Assembly (NCBI GenBank): GCA_020353535.1
Contig: CP070696.1
Location: 2,541,974 to 2,604,164, forward strand
Reading direction: 5' to 3'
Origin: Spirochaetaceae bacterium
GTDB taxonomy: Bacteria; Spirochaetota; Spirochaetia; SZUA-6; DRHE01
Length of the DNA stretch: 62,191 bases
Below are positions 8,070 to 16,432 of this stretch, one piece after another. Every line of letters begins with the position of its first letter. The stretch's first letter is position 1. Below the pieces are notes generated by a model that ran no database searches, was not told where the DNA came from, and saw nothing but the letters and a program-made list of their open reading frames with translations. A program made the position numbers and the translations under genes.

Positions 8070-8468
8070 TTACCAAAGCACAAACAGAATCCCCCCGGCG
8101 GTATACACGACCAGGCCATAGAGGCTGAACAACAGCCACGAGCCCAGGGGCGGACCGTTGAAGATGCTGTACGTTAGAGTACCGGTAGCCCCCATTCCGA
8201 CCCAGACAACGGCTCCGGCCAGGGCCCCCCGCCACCAGCTCGATAGACCCAAACCGGAGATCAGCACGTTCAGCACGAAGGCGGCCACCAGAGCGGCGAT
8301 GAAACTGAAGACGTACATCCCCGCGTTAGACTGAAGCTCTTCCTGTTTTTTTCCGATGATGCGCAGCCACAGCCTGCCGAAAAAAGGTCCATACCACAGT
8401 GTTCCGAGGATCATGTTGAACACCGCCACGACTACAATCGCGATCCAGTTAACCTGAGCAAACTCCAT
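8070..8468 (-). CDS. DUF1761 family small membrane protein
   Basis: A 132-residue protein with about four membrane helices. The N-terminal half has N-W-I-A-I-V-V-V-A-V and M-I-L-G-T-L-W-Y-G-P-F-F-G-R-L-W, the hallmark of DUF1761, followed by a charged loop (K-K-Q-E-E-L) and three more helices. The function of the family is unknown. GAGGGGGATAAA precedes the ATG. Its stop codon nearly abuts tRNA remnant copy 3, so an integration event next to its 3' end is possible. Confidence 0.85.
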   Translation of the reverse strand: MEFAQVNWIAIVVVAVFNMILGTLWYGPFFGRLWLRIIGKKQEELQSNAGMYVFSFIAALVAAFVLNVLISGLGLSSWWRGALAGAVVWVGMGATGTLTYSIFNGPPLGSWLLFSLYGLVVYTAGGILFVLW

Positions 8469-8543
8469 TTTATCCCCCTCCTAACCCCGGTGTTTAACTA
8501 ATATATAATCCTTCGCTGGATCGTGACCACAAGAAAAAACACT

Positions 8544-8975
8544 TCAAGAGTCGAGTAGGACGGTGATCTTACTCCCCGTCTCGCTGAAGGAAACCTGATC
8601 CGAAAGACTGTTGATGATCGTGAAGCCGTGCCCGCCGATTTCGCCCCGCTTTTGAGTCGAATCCAGCTTCAACGAGGTGGTTCGGCCGTTTTTCACACTG
8701 ATCCCCGGTCCGGAATCTTCTACCTCCAGTCTGAATCGATCCTGGCCGAGTGGAAACAGCCGAAAAACAACCTCCTTTTCTCTGTCATTCTGATTGCCAT
8801 GCACGACGGCGTTCTTCAGCAATTCCTTGGAAACGAGGAGCAGGTTGGTGGGATCTACAACTTTTAAATACTCGAGGATATTGCGAATCATCTCCACCGC
8901 GATATCTACGAAGGTGATATCGGAGTTGAATTCGAGAAAGAGGCAATCAGGTGTCACGGATAATAGAATCACCAT
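8544..8975 (-). CDS. RsbW/SpoIIAB-like ATP-binding protein
   Basis: A 143-residue GHKL ATPase of the anti-sigma-factor/serine kinase type. It has an N box with S-K-E-L-L-K-N-A-V-V-H-G-N (about residues 48-60), a G1 box E-D-S-G-P-G-I, and a G2-like G-G-H-G-F-T-I-I. There is no His-phosphotransfer domain. Such proteins phosphorylate an anti-sigma-factor antagonist or act as a kinase module in envelope or stress signalling. No STAS partner is encoded beside it. A sigma-54-type promoter match ends about 10 bases before the annotated ATG, which would make the transcript nearly leaderless or move the start to a later codon such as GTG at 8957. Confidence 0.85.
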   Translation of the reverse strand: MVILLSVTPDCLFLEFNSDITFVDIAVEMIRNILEYLKVVDPTNLLLVSKELLKNAVVHGNQNDREKEVVFRLFPLGQDRFRLEVEDSGPGISVKNGRTTSLKLDSTQKRGEIGGHGFTIINSLSDQVSFSETGSKITVLLDS

Positions 8976-8983
8976 TACAGCTT

Positions 8984-8999
8984 TGCAATAGCTATGCCA
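8984..8999 (-). promoter_or_regulatory. Putative sigma-54 promoter
   Basis: On the minus strand the sequence reads TGGCAT, five bases, TTGCA, one change from the -24/-12 consensus TGGCAC-N5-TTGCA. It points toward the RsbW-like gene. The transcription start would fall near 8973, at the annotated ATG (8975). The NtrC-type activator gene lies immediately upstream, which supports the call; the tight spacing counts against it. Confidence 0.55.
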
Positions 9000-9132
9000 A
9001 AGAGGATGTGTTTCTATTTTCTTGTGAAAAAGAGAGTTAGGTTAAATACATTACAATCGCCTGGTGTGTCGGGATTAACAAACAGCAATGTGGAATGTAC
9101 ATGCGACAATCCCGCTGCGGCCATGAGCCCTT

Positions 9133-10548
9133 CTAGGAAGGTTGCAGGGAATCACCCTCTCTGCTCAAACGCCGGCTGAGAGCCGGAGGGCTGATGCCCA
9201 GCAATTTCGCCGCTTTGGCCTGATTGCCGCCGCTCCTGCAGAGCGCCTCTTCGATCAGAAAATCCGTAGCCTGCTTCAAGGTGGGGAATCTGTCACCGAT
9301 TGCCAGAAAATTTTCATCTTCCGACTGGGGAGCCACTGGCACGCTGGTGCCCAAAGCCTGCTCGAAAGAGTGGAGAGAGAGCTCTCCTGTTTTATGCCGA
9401 CTGACGGCATCGAATATCATCGAGCGTAACTCACGGACATTGCCCGGAAACCTGTACCTCCGTAGTAGAGCGTACAAGCCGCGGGGAACCTCGGGAAGGC
9501 TCTTGCCGTATTCCTGACAAGCCTGTTGCAGGTAGTGCTCGATCAGGATGTTAAGGTCATCCGGCCGATCCCGGAGCGGGGGCACATGGATGTGGTGCGT
9601 TTGAAGCCTGTAATACAAATCTCGTCTGAACCCACCGTCCAGGACCGCCTTTCGGATATCCTGATTCGTAGCCACGATGATACGTGCGTCGGTACGCTTT
9701 GCCAGATCTGAACCCAGAGGATAGTATTCCCGCGTTTCCAGCAGCCGGAGCAGCTTAACCTGGGATTTCGGTTCCAGGTCACCGATTTCGTCGAGAAAAA
9801 GGGTTCCCCCGGCAGCTGTGCCGATCAATCCCTTACGGTCCTGACTCGCCCCGGTGAAGGCGCCTTTGGCATGGCCGAACAGGGTATCGGAAAGCATCGT
9901 ATCATCCAAACCAGCCACATTGACCGCAACAAACTCCCCCTGGCGAGCACTGATAGCGTGAATCGCTCGAGCAACCAGTTCCTTACCGACACCGGTCTCG
10001 CCGGTGATCAATACCGTTTGGTTGCCTTTGGCGATCGACTCCACATACAGCAGGACCGCCTTCATTCGCTCGTCTTGAAAAACGATCTCGGCAAAATCCT
10101 CCGAGTGTTCCAGGTCCTGACGCACAAGGTGGTTCCGCAGGGTGATGTTTTCCCGGCGCAGCTCCTGGGTTTCGATGGCCCGGCTCACCGTGGCGATGAG
10201 CTTACTCTCCTCGATGGTTTTTACAAGATAATCAAACACTCCCAGTTTCATACAACTCACAGCGGTGGAAACATCGGAGGTGCCGGTGATGATGACAACC
10301 GGTACTTGCGGATATTGCTCCCGGATCTGCTGCAGCAGTTCCTGTCCCGACACATGATGCATGGTTAGGTCCAGAAGAACGACGTCGAGCTCCGTACGGG
10401 AAAAGATATTCATCACCTCCCGACCATCCTGACAGGTGATGATGTTGTTGATACCTGTGGATTTGAGAATGCCGCTCAGATTGAGCAGGATATAGTACTC
10501 GTCATCAACGATGAGAACCGGATTACGGGGATATAGGATATCGCTCAT
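9133..10548 (-). CDS. NtrC-family sigma-54-dependent response regulator
   Basis: A 471-residue enhancer-binding protein. The receiver domain is residues 8-125 (V-L-I-V-D-D, phosphoacceptor Asp near 60 in V-V-L-L-D-L, Lys in Y-L-V-K). The AAA+ domain spans about 155-390, with Walker A G-E-T-G-V-G-K-E at 183-190, the sigma-54-contacting G-A-F-T-G-A at 229-234 and Walker B T-L-F-L-D-E-I-G-D near 249-257. The C-terminal Fis-type helix-turn-helix is about 425-465 (N-Q-A-K-A-A-K-L-L-G-I-S-P-P-A-L-S-R-R-L). It starts 3 bases after the stop of the sensor kinase gene, with AAGGAAGA upstream, so the pair is an operon. Confidence 0.95.
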   Translation of the reverse strand: MSDILYPRNPVLIVDDEYYILLNLSGILKSTGINNIITCQDGREVMNIFSRTELDVVLLDLTMHHVSGQELLQQIREQYPQVPVVIITGTSDVSTAVSCMKLGVFDYLVKTIEESKLIATVSRAIETQELRRENITLRNHLVRQDLEHSEDFAEIVFQDERMKAVLLYVESIAKGNQTVLITGETGVGKELVARAIHAISARQGEFVAVNVAGLDDTMLSDTLFGHAKGAFTGASQDRKGLIGTAAGGTLFLDEIGDLEPKSQVKLLRLLETREYYPLGSDLAKRTDARIIVATNQDIRKAVLDGGFRRDLYYRLQTHHIHVPPLRDRPDDLNILIEHYLQQACQEYGKSLPEVPRGLYALLRRYRFPGNVRELRSMIFDAVSRHKTGELSLHSFEQALGTSVPVAPQSEDENFLAIGDRFPTLKQATDFLIEEALCRSGGNQAKAAKLLGISPPALSRRLSREGDSLQPS

Positions 10549-10551
10549 TGA

Positions 10552-12642
10552 TCATGTCTTCCTTTCAGCGTCAACCGGGAAGAATACCCGCACGGTTGTG
10601 CCCTTTCCCCGATCGGAGTGAAACTCCAGCTCCCCGCGGTGATCTTTAATGATCGTTGAAGTCACAGACAGTCCGAGCCCGGTTCCTCCCTCTTCCCGTT
10701 TGGTTGTGAAAAAGGGATCGCAGATTTTTGCCAGGTTTTCCCGCGGGATGCCCTCACCCTGGTCGCGCACTTCCAGCACCACCCGGTTCCGCCTTTCATC
10801 GTAGTCGGTGGAGATCGAAATTTCCTGACTCCTTTCGGCCAAAGCCTGACAGGCGTTTTGCACCAAGTTGACCACCACCTGTTCGAGGCGCTGGGCATTC
10901 CCGTGGATAGCGGGAATCCTCGGCGAAAGTTCGACGGTCAATCTGTCCGTGGCTTTCTTCAGCATACTGTCCAGGAGAATGAGTGAGGATTTCACGATCA
11001 GGTTCAAATTCACGATCTGCGCCATGTCCGCTCTGTCCTGCTTGGCGAAATCTTTCAGCCCCTGCACGATGGAGTCGATCCGCCGTGCGCTCTCCACAAT
11101 CCCACTGTAATGCTCGCGAATGTCCTTGCCCAACTCCGAGTAGTTTATCCCTCCAAGCAGAAAATCCCCTTCCCTTTCGAAGTAGTCGTCCAATATGGTC
11201 TGTACATCCGGCCAGGTTTTTTGAAGGAGCTGGGCTCCCATCATCACGGCCTGATTCGGATTGTTGATCTCATGGGCTACACCTGCAACCAGAACTCCCA
11301 GAGAAGCGAGTTTTCCGGCATGGATCAACTGCTCCTGCTTCTGTCGCATCTCGTGCTCGGCCCTCTCCCGCTGCCGGATCTCCTCTTCCAGATCGGCAGT
11401 CCGCTCCCTGACTCTCCGTTCCAGATCGGCGTTCAAGGATCGTATTTCTCTTTGGGAGCGGTTGATCTCCTCCACCATGCGGTTGAACGCCGCCCCCAGA
11501 CTGGCAAGCTCGTCCCGGGATGTGATCTTGAGTCGGCGCGAGTAGTCCCCTTCCCGTACCGCATCCGTCACGGCGATCAGCTGTCTTACCGGCCGGGTGA
11601 TGGCATGGGTCACCACGATTGACAGAGCTACGGAAAGTACAGTGGCTATGGCTATGGCAATTACGAGCAGGGTCGGTGCGGCAGTCACAAAACCCCGATC
11701 ACTCCCTCCCACCGCAAACCTGCTGCTCAAGGCAACCACGGTATCCAACGTATGCAGGGTGTCACCCATCTCGGAGCGCATAGTCTCGATCATGGCATCG
11801 GTCCGAATTTTCAGAGCCAAACCGTCACTATACAATTTTAGTAATCCCGTCTCCCCGAACACTCCGGCTGCCCAGGAGCGGTAGGTCTGGGATGTTTGTC
11901 CAAGTGGGGATGTATTGAAGGCGGCGGTAGCCTCTGTAATTTGTTCGTGCAGGATTTCGATTTCCATCTCCGCAATCCCCAACTGTTGAGGCTCTTCGAT
12001 TGACAGATACTCCTTGAGCCTCAGGCGGATCTCGAGCAGAAGCTGCTGGAAAACCGCTAAAGAGGAAAGCAGAGAGACCCGGGAAACCTGCTGATCCGCC
12101 GTGAACGATCTTCCAGCTATAGATCCGAGCGGATTGTCCCCGATGAGCGTCTCCGTCGCCTGTTCCAACCCGGAAACCAGCTGGAACCAATCCCGGTCAG
12201 AAGCGGCCAGGGATTGACGGTACGTGTTTTCCGCCCTCAACTCTTCGATGATGGCGTTGATGAGGCCGTGGGTCTGTTCCTTCAGCTCGTTCTGCTCCTC
12301 CTTGAAGCGCTCCAGGGTTCCCAGATACATCTCGTCTTCAATGCCTCTTCTGATCCTGTTGAAACTGCGGTCGAACTCCTGAACGGTCCGTGTGAAATCC
12401 TGGCGCAGCTGCAGAATATCATCGATCTCCTTGTCGTAGGAGAGCTCCTGGGATATGAGGACCGCCCTGTGAACCTGACGGTTCAAACCGGCCAGGTCAC
12501 TGCTCGGGGAATCAGCACCGCGGGAAACAGCTCCAAAGGCAGCGAGTACCCTGTAGATGAACAACAGGCCGATACATCCGGTAGCCAGGGTTAGGAAGGT
12601 TAGCAGAAGGAACGCCAAGGCAATCTTTTTTCGAACGTTCAT
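10552..12642 (-). CDS. HAMP-containing sensor histidine kinase
   Basis: A sensor kinase of about 696 residues. A first membrane helix (5-33) is followed by a periplasmic, mostly helical sensor region of about 280 residues and a second membrane helix (about 317-346). Then come a HAMP domain (T-R-P-V-R-Q-L), a coiled coil, an H box with the phosphorylated His near 457 (G-V-A-H-E-I-N-N-P-N), and an HATPase domain with N-L-V-Q-N-A-C-Q-A-L, D-Q-G-E-G-I and G-T-G-L-G-L. The longer frame starts at a TTG at 12672 inside a good promoter; the ATG at 12642 is preferred. It is the partner of the adjacent NtrC-type regulator. Confidence 0.93.
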   Translation of the reverse strand: MNVRKKIALAFLLLTFLTLATGCIGLLFIYRVLAAFGAVSRGADSPSSDLAGLNRQVHRAVLISQELSYDKEIDDILQLRQDFTRTVQEFDRSFNRIRRGIEDEMYLGTLERFKEEQNELKEQTHGLINAIIEELRAENTYRQSLAASDRDWFQLVSGLEQATETLIGDNPLGSIAGRSFTADQQVSRVSLLSSLAVFQQLLLEIRLRLKEYLSIEEPQQLGIAEMEIEILHEQITEATAAFNTSPLGQTSQTYRSWAAGVFGETGLLKLYSDGLALKIRTDAMIETMRSEMGDTLHTLDTVVALSSRFAVGGSDRGFVTAAPTLLVIAIAIATVLSVALSIVVTHAITRPVRQLIAVTDAVREGDYSRRLKITSRDELASLGAAFNRMVEEINRSQREIRSLNADLERRVRERTADLEEEIRQRERAEHEMRQKQEQLIHAGKLASLGVLVAGVAHEINNPNQAVMMGAQLLQKTWPDVQTILDDYFEREGDFLLGGINYSELGKDIREHYSGIVESARRIDSIVQGLKDFAKQDRADMAQIVNLNLIVKSSLILLDSMLKKATDRLTVELSPRIPAIHGNAQRLEQVVVNLVQNACQALAERSQEISISTDYDERRNRVVLEVRDQGEGIPRENLAKICDPFFTTKREEGGTGLGLSVTSTIIKDHRGELEFHSDRGKGTTVRVFFPVDAERKT

Positions 12643-12658
12643 AGTCTTTATTCCGCAA

Positions 12659-12686
12659 ATTATACACCGCAAGGAGGGTTGCTCAA
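12659..12686 (-). promoter_or_regulatory. Sigma-70-type promoter for kinase/activator operon
   Basis: On the minus strand TTGAGC is followed after 16 bases by a perfect TATAAT. Transcription would start about 10 bases before the kinase ATG at 12642. The overlap with the codons of the longer TTG-start reading supports the shorter protein. Confidence 0.55.
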
Positions 12687-12733
12687 ATAGGGGTATGGGG
12701 TGATCTCGGACTTGATCGATGTTGATCCTATAT

Positions 12734-12745
12734 TAACATATGTTA
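12734..12745. promoter_or_regulatory. Palindrome TAACATATGTTA, possible activator site
   Basis: A perfect 12-bp palindrome in the divergent intergenic region, centred about 90 bp upstream of the sigma-54-type promoter at 12823. That is a usual distance for an enhancer site of an NtrC-type regulator. The activator encoded next door is the obvious candidate to bind it; this is inference from position and symmetry only. Confidence 0.4.
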
Positions 12746-12822
12746 TTTCATCTTCCCCACCCACAAACTTCCTTTCTCTTTTAAATCTTTACTATATAGG
12801 TAAATATGGATCTACCAAGAAT

Positions 12823-12838
12823 TGGCATGATTCTTGCT
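12823..12838 (+). promoter_or_regulatory. Putative sigma-54 promoter upstream of MBL gene
   Basis: TGGCAT, five bases, TTGCT: one change from the -24/-12 consensus. The transcription start is expected near 12849, just before the ribosome binding site and the ATG at 12863. It lies opposite the kinase/NtrC operon, with a palindrome about 90 bp upstream. Context and sequence agree well. Confidence 0.65.
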
Positions 12839-12862
12839 GATTTATATGTGGAAAGAACGGCC

Positions 12863-13705
12863 ATGGAAATCACATTTTGGGGATGCAGAGGCTCCATACC
12901 CACTCCCAGCAGGCTGAACGTCAAGTACGGCGGCAACACCTCCTGTGTGGAGGTACGCCTGTCGGATGGATCTCTGATCGTCTTGGATGCGGGAACGGGG
13001 ATCCGCAACCTGGGTAAACATCTCATGCAGAATCCCAACGGCGCGGATATCTACCTGATCCTCACTCACCCCCATTGGGATCATCTGATGGGATTTCCCT
13101 TCTTCGCTCCCGCCTACTCGAGCCGGTACAAGATCCACGTCCGGGGTGGCCCGATCGCCAAAGAGACGGTGCAGAAATACCTGGACCACCAGATGCAGCC
13201 GCCCTATTTCCCGGCCCGGTTTCGTTCGATGAAGGCTCAGTTCGACTTCACCCACGGCATCCCCATGGTCAAGCAAATCGGTGCGGCGGAAGTGATACCG
13301 ATTGCCCTCAGCCATCCCAACGGCGGTTACGGGTACAAGATCGTGGAAGGTCAAAAGAGTTTCGTATTCCTGACGGACAACGAGATCGACTACGACCACG
13401 AAGGCTCGCTAGCCCGGTATGAGTACACCAACATCTGTCGGGATGCGGACCTTCTGGTACACGACGCTCAGTACACGGACAAGGAGTACGAACAAACCGA
13501 GAGCTGGGGGCATAGTACCTACGGTTCAGCGCTCCGTTTGGCACTTCAAGCCAACGTCAGGCGTTTCGGTCTGTTCCACCACGATCCCGACCGGGACGAC
13601 CAGAGTCTCGACAGAATCCTGCAGGCCTGTCAGAACGAGATCGCCCACCAGAAAAAGAGTATCTACTGCTTTGCAGCTCAAGAAGGGACTCGTATGCGCA
13701 TTTAG
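12863..13705 (+). CDS. MBL-fold metallohydrolase
   Basis: A 280-residue metallo-beta-lactamase-fold hydrolase. Metal ligands are visible in T-H-P-H-W-D-H (the HxHxDH motif, about residue 73), in A-L-S-H-P-N-G-G, in T-D-N-E and in F-H-H-D-P-D-R-D near the end. The N terminus W-G-C-R-G-S-I-P-T-P is typical of the phosphodiesterase/cyclic-nucleotide-hydrolase-like subgroup often found with two-component genes. The longer frame begins at 12806 upstream of the predicted sigma-54 transcription start, so the ATG at 12863, preceded by GGAAAG, is chosen. The substrate is unknown; a phosphodiester or nucleotide signal is plausible. Confidence 0.88.
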   Translation: MEITFWGCRGSIPTPSRLNVKYGGNTSCVEVRLSDGSLIVLDAGTGIRNLGKHLMQNPNGADIYLILTHPHWDHLMGFPFFAPAYSSRYKIHVRGGPIAKETVQKYLDHQMQPPYFPARFRSMKAQFDFTHGIPMVKQIGAAEVIPIALSHPNGGYGYKIVEGQKSFVFLTDNEIDYDHEGSLARYEYTNICRDADLLVHDAQYTDKEYEQTESWGHSTYGSALRLALQANVRRFGLFHHDPDRDDQSLDRILQACQNEIAHQKKSIYCFAAQEGTRMRI

Positions 13706-13791
13706 CTTTGGTTTCACAGGAGAATAATTCGCTTGAGACTCTTCTTTCGAGGAGAGTTTTGAATAAAACCATGATTCACAAGGAGACAAAG

Positions 13792-16251
13792 ATGAAAATG
13801 ACAAAACAAACATTGCTGTTCGGCATAATAACCGCATTCGCCTGGTTAGCGGCCGGCTGCGCAAGCGTCGGTGAAATTGCGGTCCCTGCGGAGCTACCGG
13901 AGGTGACCTACATCTCGCCGAAGAACGCCGATGGTGTACAGGATGAACTGTCCGTACCCTTGGCGATTGTTGAGGGGGAACTGCGGAGAGTCAAGGGCTA
14001 TCAGCTTACAATCACCGATGCGGAAGACTCCACGGTGCGCGTCGTCGAGGGATCTGTATCCGGGGGGCTGAAAGGGCTGTTCGGGAAGAAAGATCAGGCG
14101 GGAGAACGATTGCTCATCTGGGACGGCCGCTCGGACGGCGGAGAGTTCGTCGTTGACGGGGAGTACCGTTACCAGCTCGAGGCTTGGGGCGCAAGGGACA
14201 TTCAAGCCCGCAGCCCGCTTCTGACAGTAGTTGTAGATGATACACCCCCCTATGTAGAGCTTTCCTACGCCTACGCCGTGTTCTCGCCCAACGGGGACGG
14301 ACGCCGGGACACGCTGACCATCAATCAGAGACACTCTACCGAGGAGGAGCGCTGGGACGGGGAGTTCCAAAACGCTGCCGGTTCGGTCGTGAGAAGCCTA
14401 AACTGGTCGGGCAGATTGAGTGACTTCAACTGGGAAGGGGGCAACGATTCCGGTACTGTGAGCCCGGACGGCAAATATAGCTATCTGGTGCGCAGCACCG
14501 ACTTGGCAGGCAACAGTGCCTCGTACTCGCTGACAGACATCACCATCGACACTCGGCCCTCCTCCATCACACTGGACATCGATCTGCGATCGTTTTCACC
14601 GAATGCAGACGGTAAGAAGGACCTGTTGCGTTTCTATCCCAAGCTCACCCGCAGCGAAGACGTAGTGGAATGGCAGTTGGAGGTTGTGGACGAGGAGGGT
14701 GATGTAGGGCGTACCATAGCCGGCAAGGGCGTGCCTCCGGGAATGATCGTGTTCGACGGCAAAGATGCCAAGGGACAGCGACTCTCCGACGGATTCTATC
14801 TCGGCGTGCTGAGCATCCTGTATGGGAACGGGGATAATCCGACGGCCCCTTCGCCGCAATTCCAGATCGACACAACCATGCCCAGGGCGGCGTTAAGCGC
14901 ACCTCACCTTATCTTTTCTCCGGACGGAGACGGTCGTAAGGATACCTTGACTATCCGGCAGTTCACCAGTGTGGAAAAACTTTGGAACGCTGAGGTAGTG
15001 AACGGTACGAACCAACCCGTTAAACGGGCTTCCTGGCAAGGCTCGCTCCTGGAGGTTACCTGGGACGGTACGGATGATGCAGGCCAGAGAGTGCCAGACG
15101 GAAGGTATACCTACCGGGTCAGCTCTACCGACGAGGCGGATAACGCCAATGTAATCGAGCTCAAGAATATCAGGGTCGATACCCGGCCGACTCCCGTGTC
15201 GGTCAGCCCGGGAACGGGAGGCTTTTCTCCCAATGGCGACGGGATAATGGACAACCTCATCCTGAACGTCAATGCGGGACAGCAGGAAGAGATCGAATCC
15301 TGGACGCTTACTCTCGTCCAGCGCGACAGGACCGTGAGAAAGACCTTCTCCGGGGGAGAGGACTATCCCTTGCCGACCAGGATCAGCTGGAACGGCCGGG
15401 GTGATGATGGGAAAATCACAGAAGGCATGTATCAGGCCCGGCTTAGCGTTGAATACGAGAAGGGTAACCTTGCGGAGTCGCAAAGTACCCTATTTCAGCT
15501 CGATATCACGCCTCCCCAGATCAGTCTGAAGTTCTCCCCGCAGCCCTTCAGCCCGGACGCCGACGGGGTAGACGATGCACTCAACATCCGCATCGAGGCA
15601 AAAGACTCAAGTCCGATCGAAGACTGGATCGTGAAGATCGTGGATCCAATGGAGCACGATTTCGCCTCATTCAGCGGAAGAAGCATGCCGACTAACCTCA
15701 CCTGGAACGGTCGCTCCAGAGACGGGGAACTGGTACAGTCCGCCGAAGACTACCCGGTGTACGTGACAGTGCGGGACAATGTCTGGAACGCCGCCACGTT
15801 ACGCTCCGTCATTCCCGTGGACGTACTTGTCATGCGGGAGGGGGATAAGCTCAAGATCATCATCTCCAGCATCTACTTCAAACCCTACACGGCTGACTAC
15901 ACGGATAAGAGCGCTATCGATCCTGAACGGGTGGAGAAAAACCTCAAGACCCTCGATCGCCTGGCGGAGATCCTCAAGAAGTATCATGACTATAAGATCC
16001 AGTTGGAAGGACACGCGGTCATGATCTACTGGGACCAGCCTGCAAAGGCAAAGATCGAGCAGGAGGAAGTACTGCTGCCGCTGTCCCAGGAGAGAGCCGG
16101 GGTGATCAAAACGGCTCTGGTACAGCGAGGCGTGCGAGCGGACCGCATGAGCATCACAGGCTACGGCGGTTTATACCCGGTGGTTCCCCACGGCGACCTT
16201 GACAACCGTTGGAAGAGCCGCCGTGTCGAGTTTATTCTGGTGAAGCAATGA
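13792..16251 (+). CDS. OmpA-family lipoprotein with FlgD-like Ig repeats
   Basis: An 819-residue envelope lipoprotein. The signal peptide ends at the lipobox-like L-A-A-G-C near residue 20. Five clear repeat units of about 100-140 residues follow, each opening with an F-S-P-[ND]-x-D-G-x-x-D motif (D-x-D-G-x-x-D looks calcium-binding) and ending in a strand of the type W-[DN]-G-x-[DG]-D-x-G; a divergent unit (S-P-K-N-A-D-G-V-Q-D) precedes them. The C terminus is an OmpA peptidoglycan-binding domain (I-Q-L-E-G-H-A, L-S-Q-E-R-A, G-Y-G-G, N-R-W-K-S-R-R-V-E-F). The ATG at 13792 has AAGGAGA 5 bases upstream, so the in-frame codon at 13708 is rejected. It is probably a structural link between the outer envelope and peptidoglycan. 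Confidence 0.92.
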   Translation: MKMTKQTLLFGIITAFAWLAAGCASVGEIAVPAELPEVTYISPKNADGVQDELSVPLAIVEGELRRVKGYQLTITDAEDSTVRVVEGSVSGGLKGLFGKKDQAGERLLIWDGRSDGGEFVVDGEYRYQLEAWGARDIQARSPLLTVVVDDTPPYVELSYAYAVFSPNGDGRRDTLTINQRHSTEEERWDGEFQNAAGSVVRSLNWSGRLSDFNWEGGNDSGTVSPDGKYSYLVRSTDLAGNSASYSLTDITIDTRPSSITLDIDLRSFSPNADGKKDLLRFYPKLTRSEDVVEWQLEVVDEEGDVGRTIAGKGVPPGMIVFDGKDAKGQRLSDGFYLGVLSILYGNGDNPTAPSPQFQIDTTMPRAALSAPHLIFSPDGDGRKDTLTIRQFTSVEKLWNAEVVNGTNQPVKRASWQGSLLEVTWDGTDDAGQRVPDGRYTYRVSSTDEADNANVIELKNIRVDTRPTPVSVSPGTGGFSPNGDGIMDNLILNVNAGQQEEIESWTLTLVQRDRTVRKTFSGGEDYPLPTRISWNGRGDDGKITEGMYQARLSVEYEKGNLAESQSTLFQLDITPPQISLKFSPQPFSPDADGVDDALNIRIEAKDSSPIEDWIVKIVDPMEHDFASFSGRSMPTNLTWNGRSRDGELVQSAEDYPVYVTVRDNVWNAATLRSVIPVDVLVMREGDKLKIIISSIYFKPYTADYTDKSAIDPERVEKNLKTLDRLAEILKKYHDYKIQLEGHAVMIYWDQPAKAKIEQEEVLLPLSQERAGVIKTALVQRGVRADRMSITGYGGLYPVVPHGDLDNRWKSRRVEFILVKQ

Positions 16252-16288
16252 TAAGTGCAACTGCCAGGATTGATTGACGTTTAAAATC

Positions 16289-16325
16289 AGAGGAGCGGTA
16301 TCAGGATTGAAAAGACCGCTCCTCT
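16289..16325. terminator. Strong hairpin after OmpA-like gene
   Basis: A perfect 11-bp inverted repeat (AGAGGAGCGGT / ACCGCTCCTCT) with a 15-base loop, 38 bases after the stop. There is no T-run on either side, so it may protect the mRNA 3' end or act as a Rho-assisted terminator and not a classic intrinsic one. Confidence 0.5.
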
Positions 16326-16348
16326 AGGAGATTCCCCTCCTACGGCCA

Positions 16349-16375
16349 GGGGGACCGCAGGTCGTACGGTCCCCC
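16349..16375. terminator. Second hairpin before SodC-like gene
   Basis: A perfect 9-bp inverted repeat (GGGGGACCG / CGGTCCCCC) with a 9-base loop. A small AGGAG/CTCCT repeat lies between it and the first hairpin. It is followed by GTTTTCC and then an A-run, so on the plus strand the T-run is poor. It could be a terminator or an mRNA structure in the leader of the next gene. Confidence 0.4.
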
Positions 16376-16432
16376 CAAGCCGTTTTCCGGTTAAAAAAAG
16401 AACAGTCTTCCGCACAGAAGGAGAAGAAGATA

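Noticed and set aside
16289..16375. Riboswitch for the SodC-like gene
   Set aside because: Simple perfect stems only; no multi-helix fold or conserved motif of a known class was seen.
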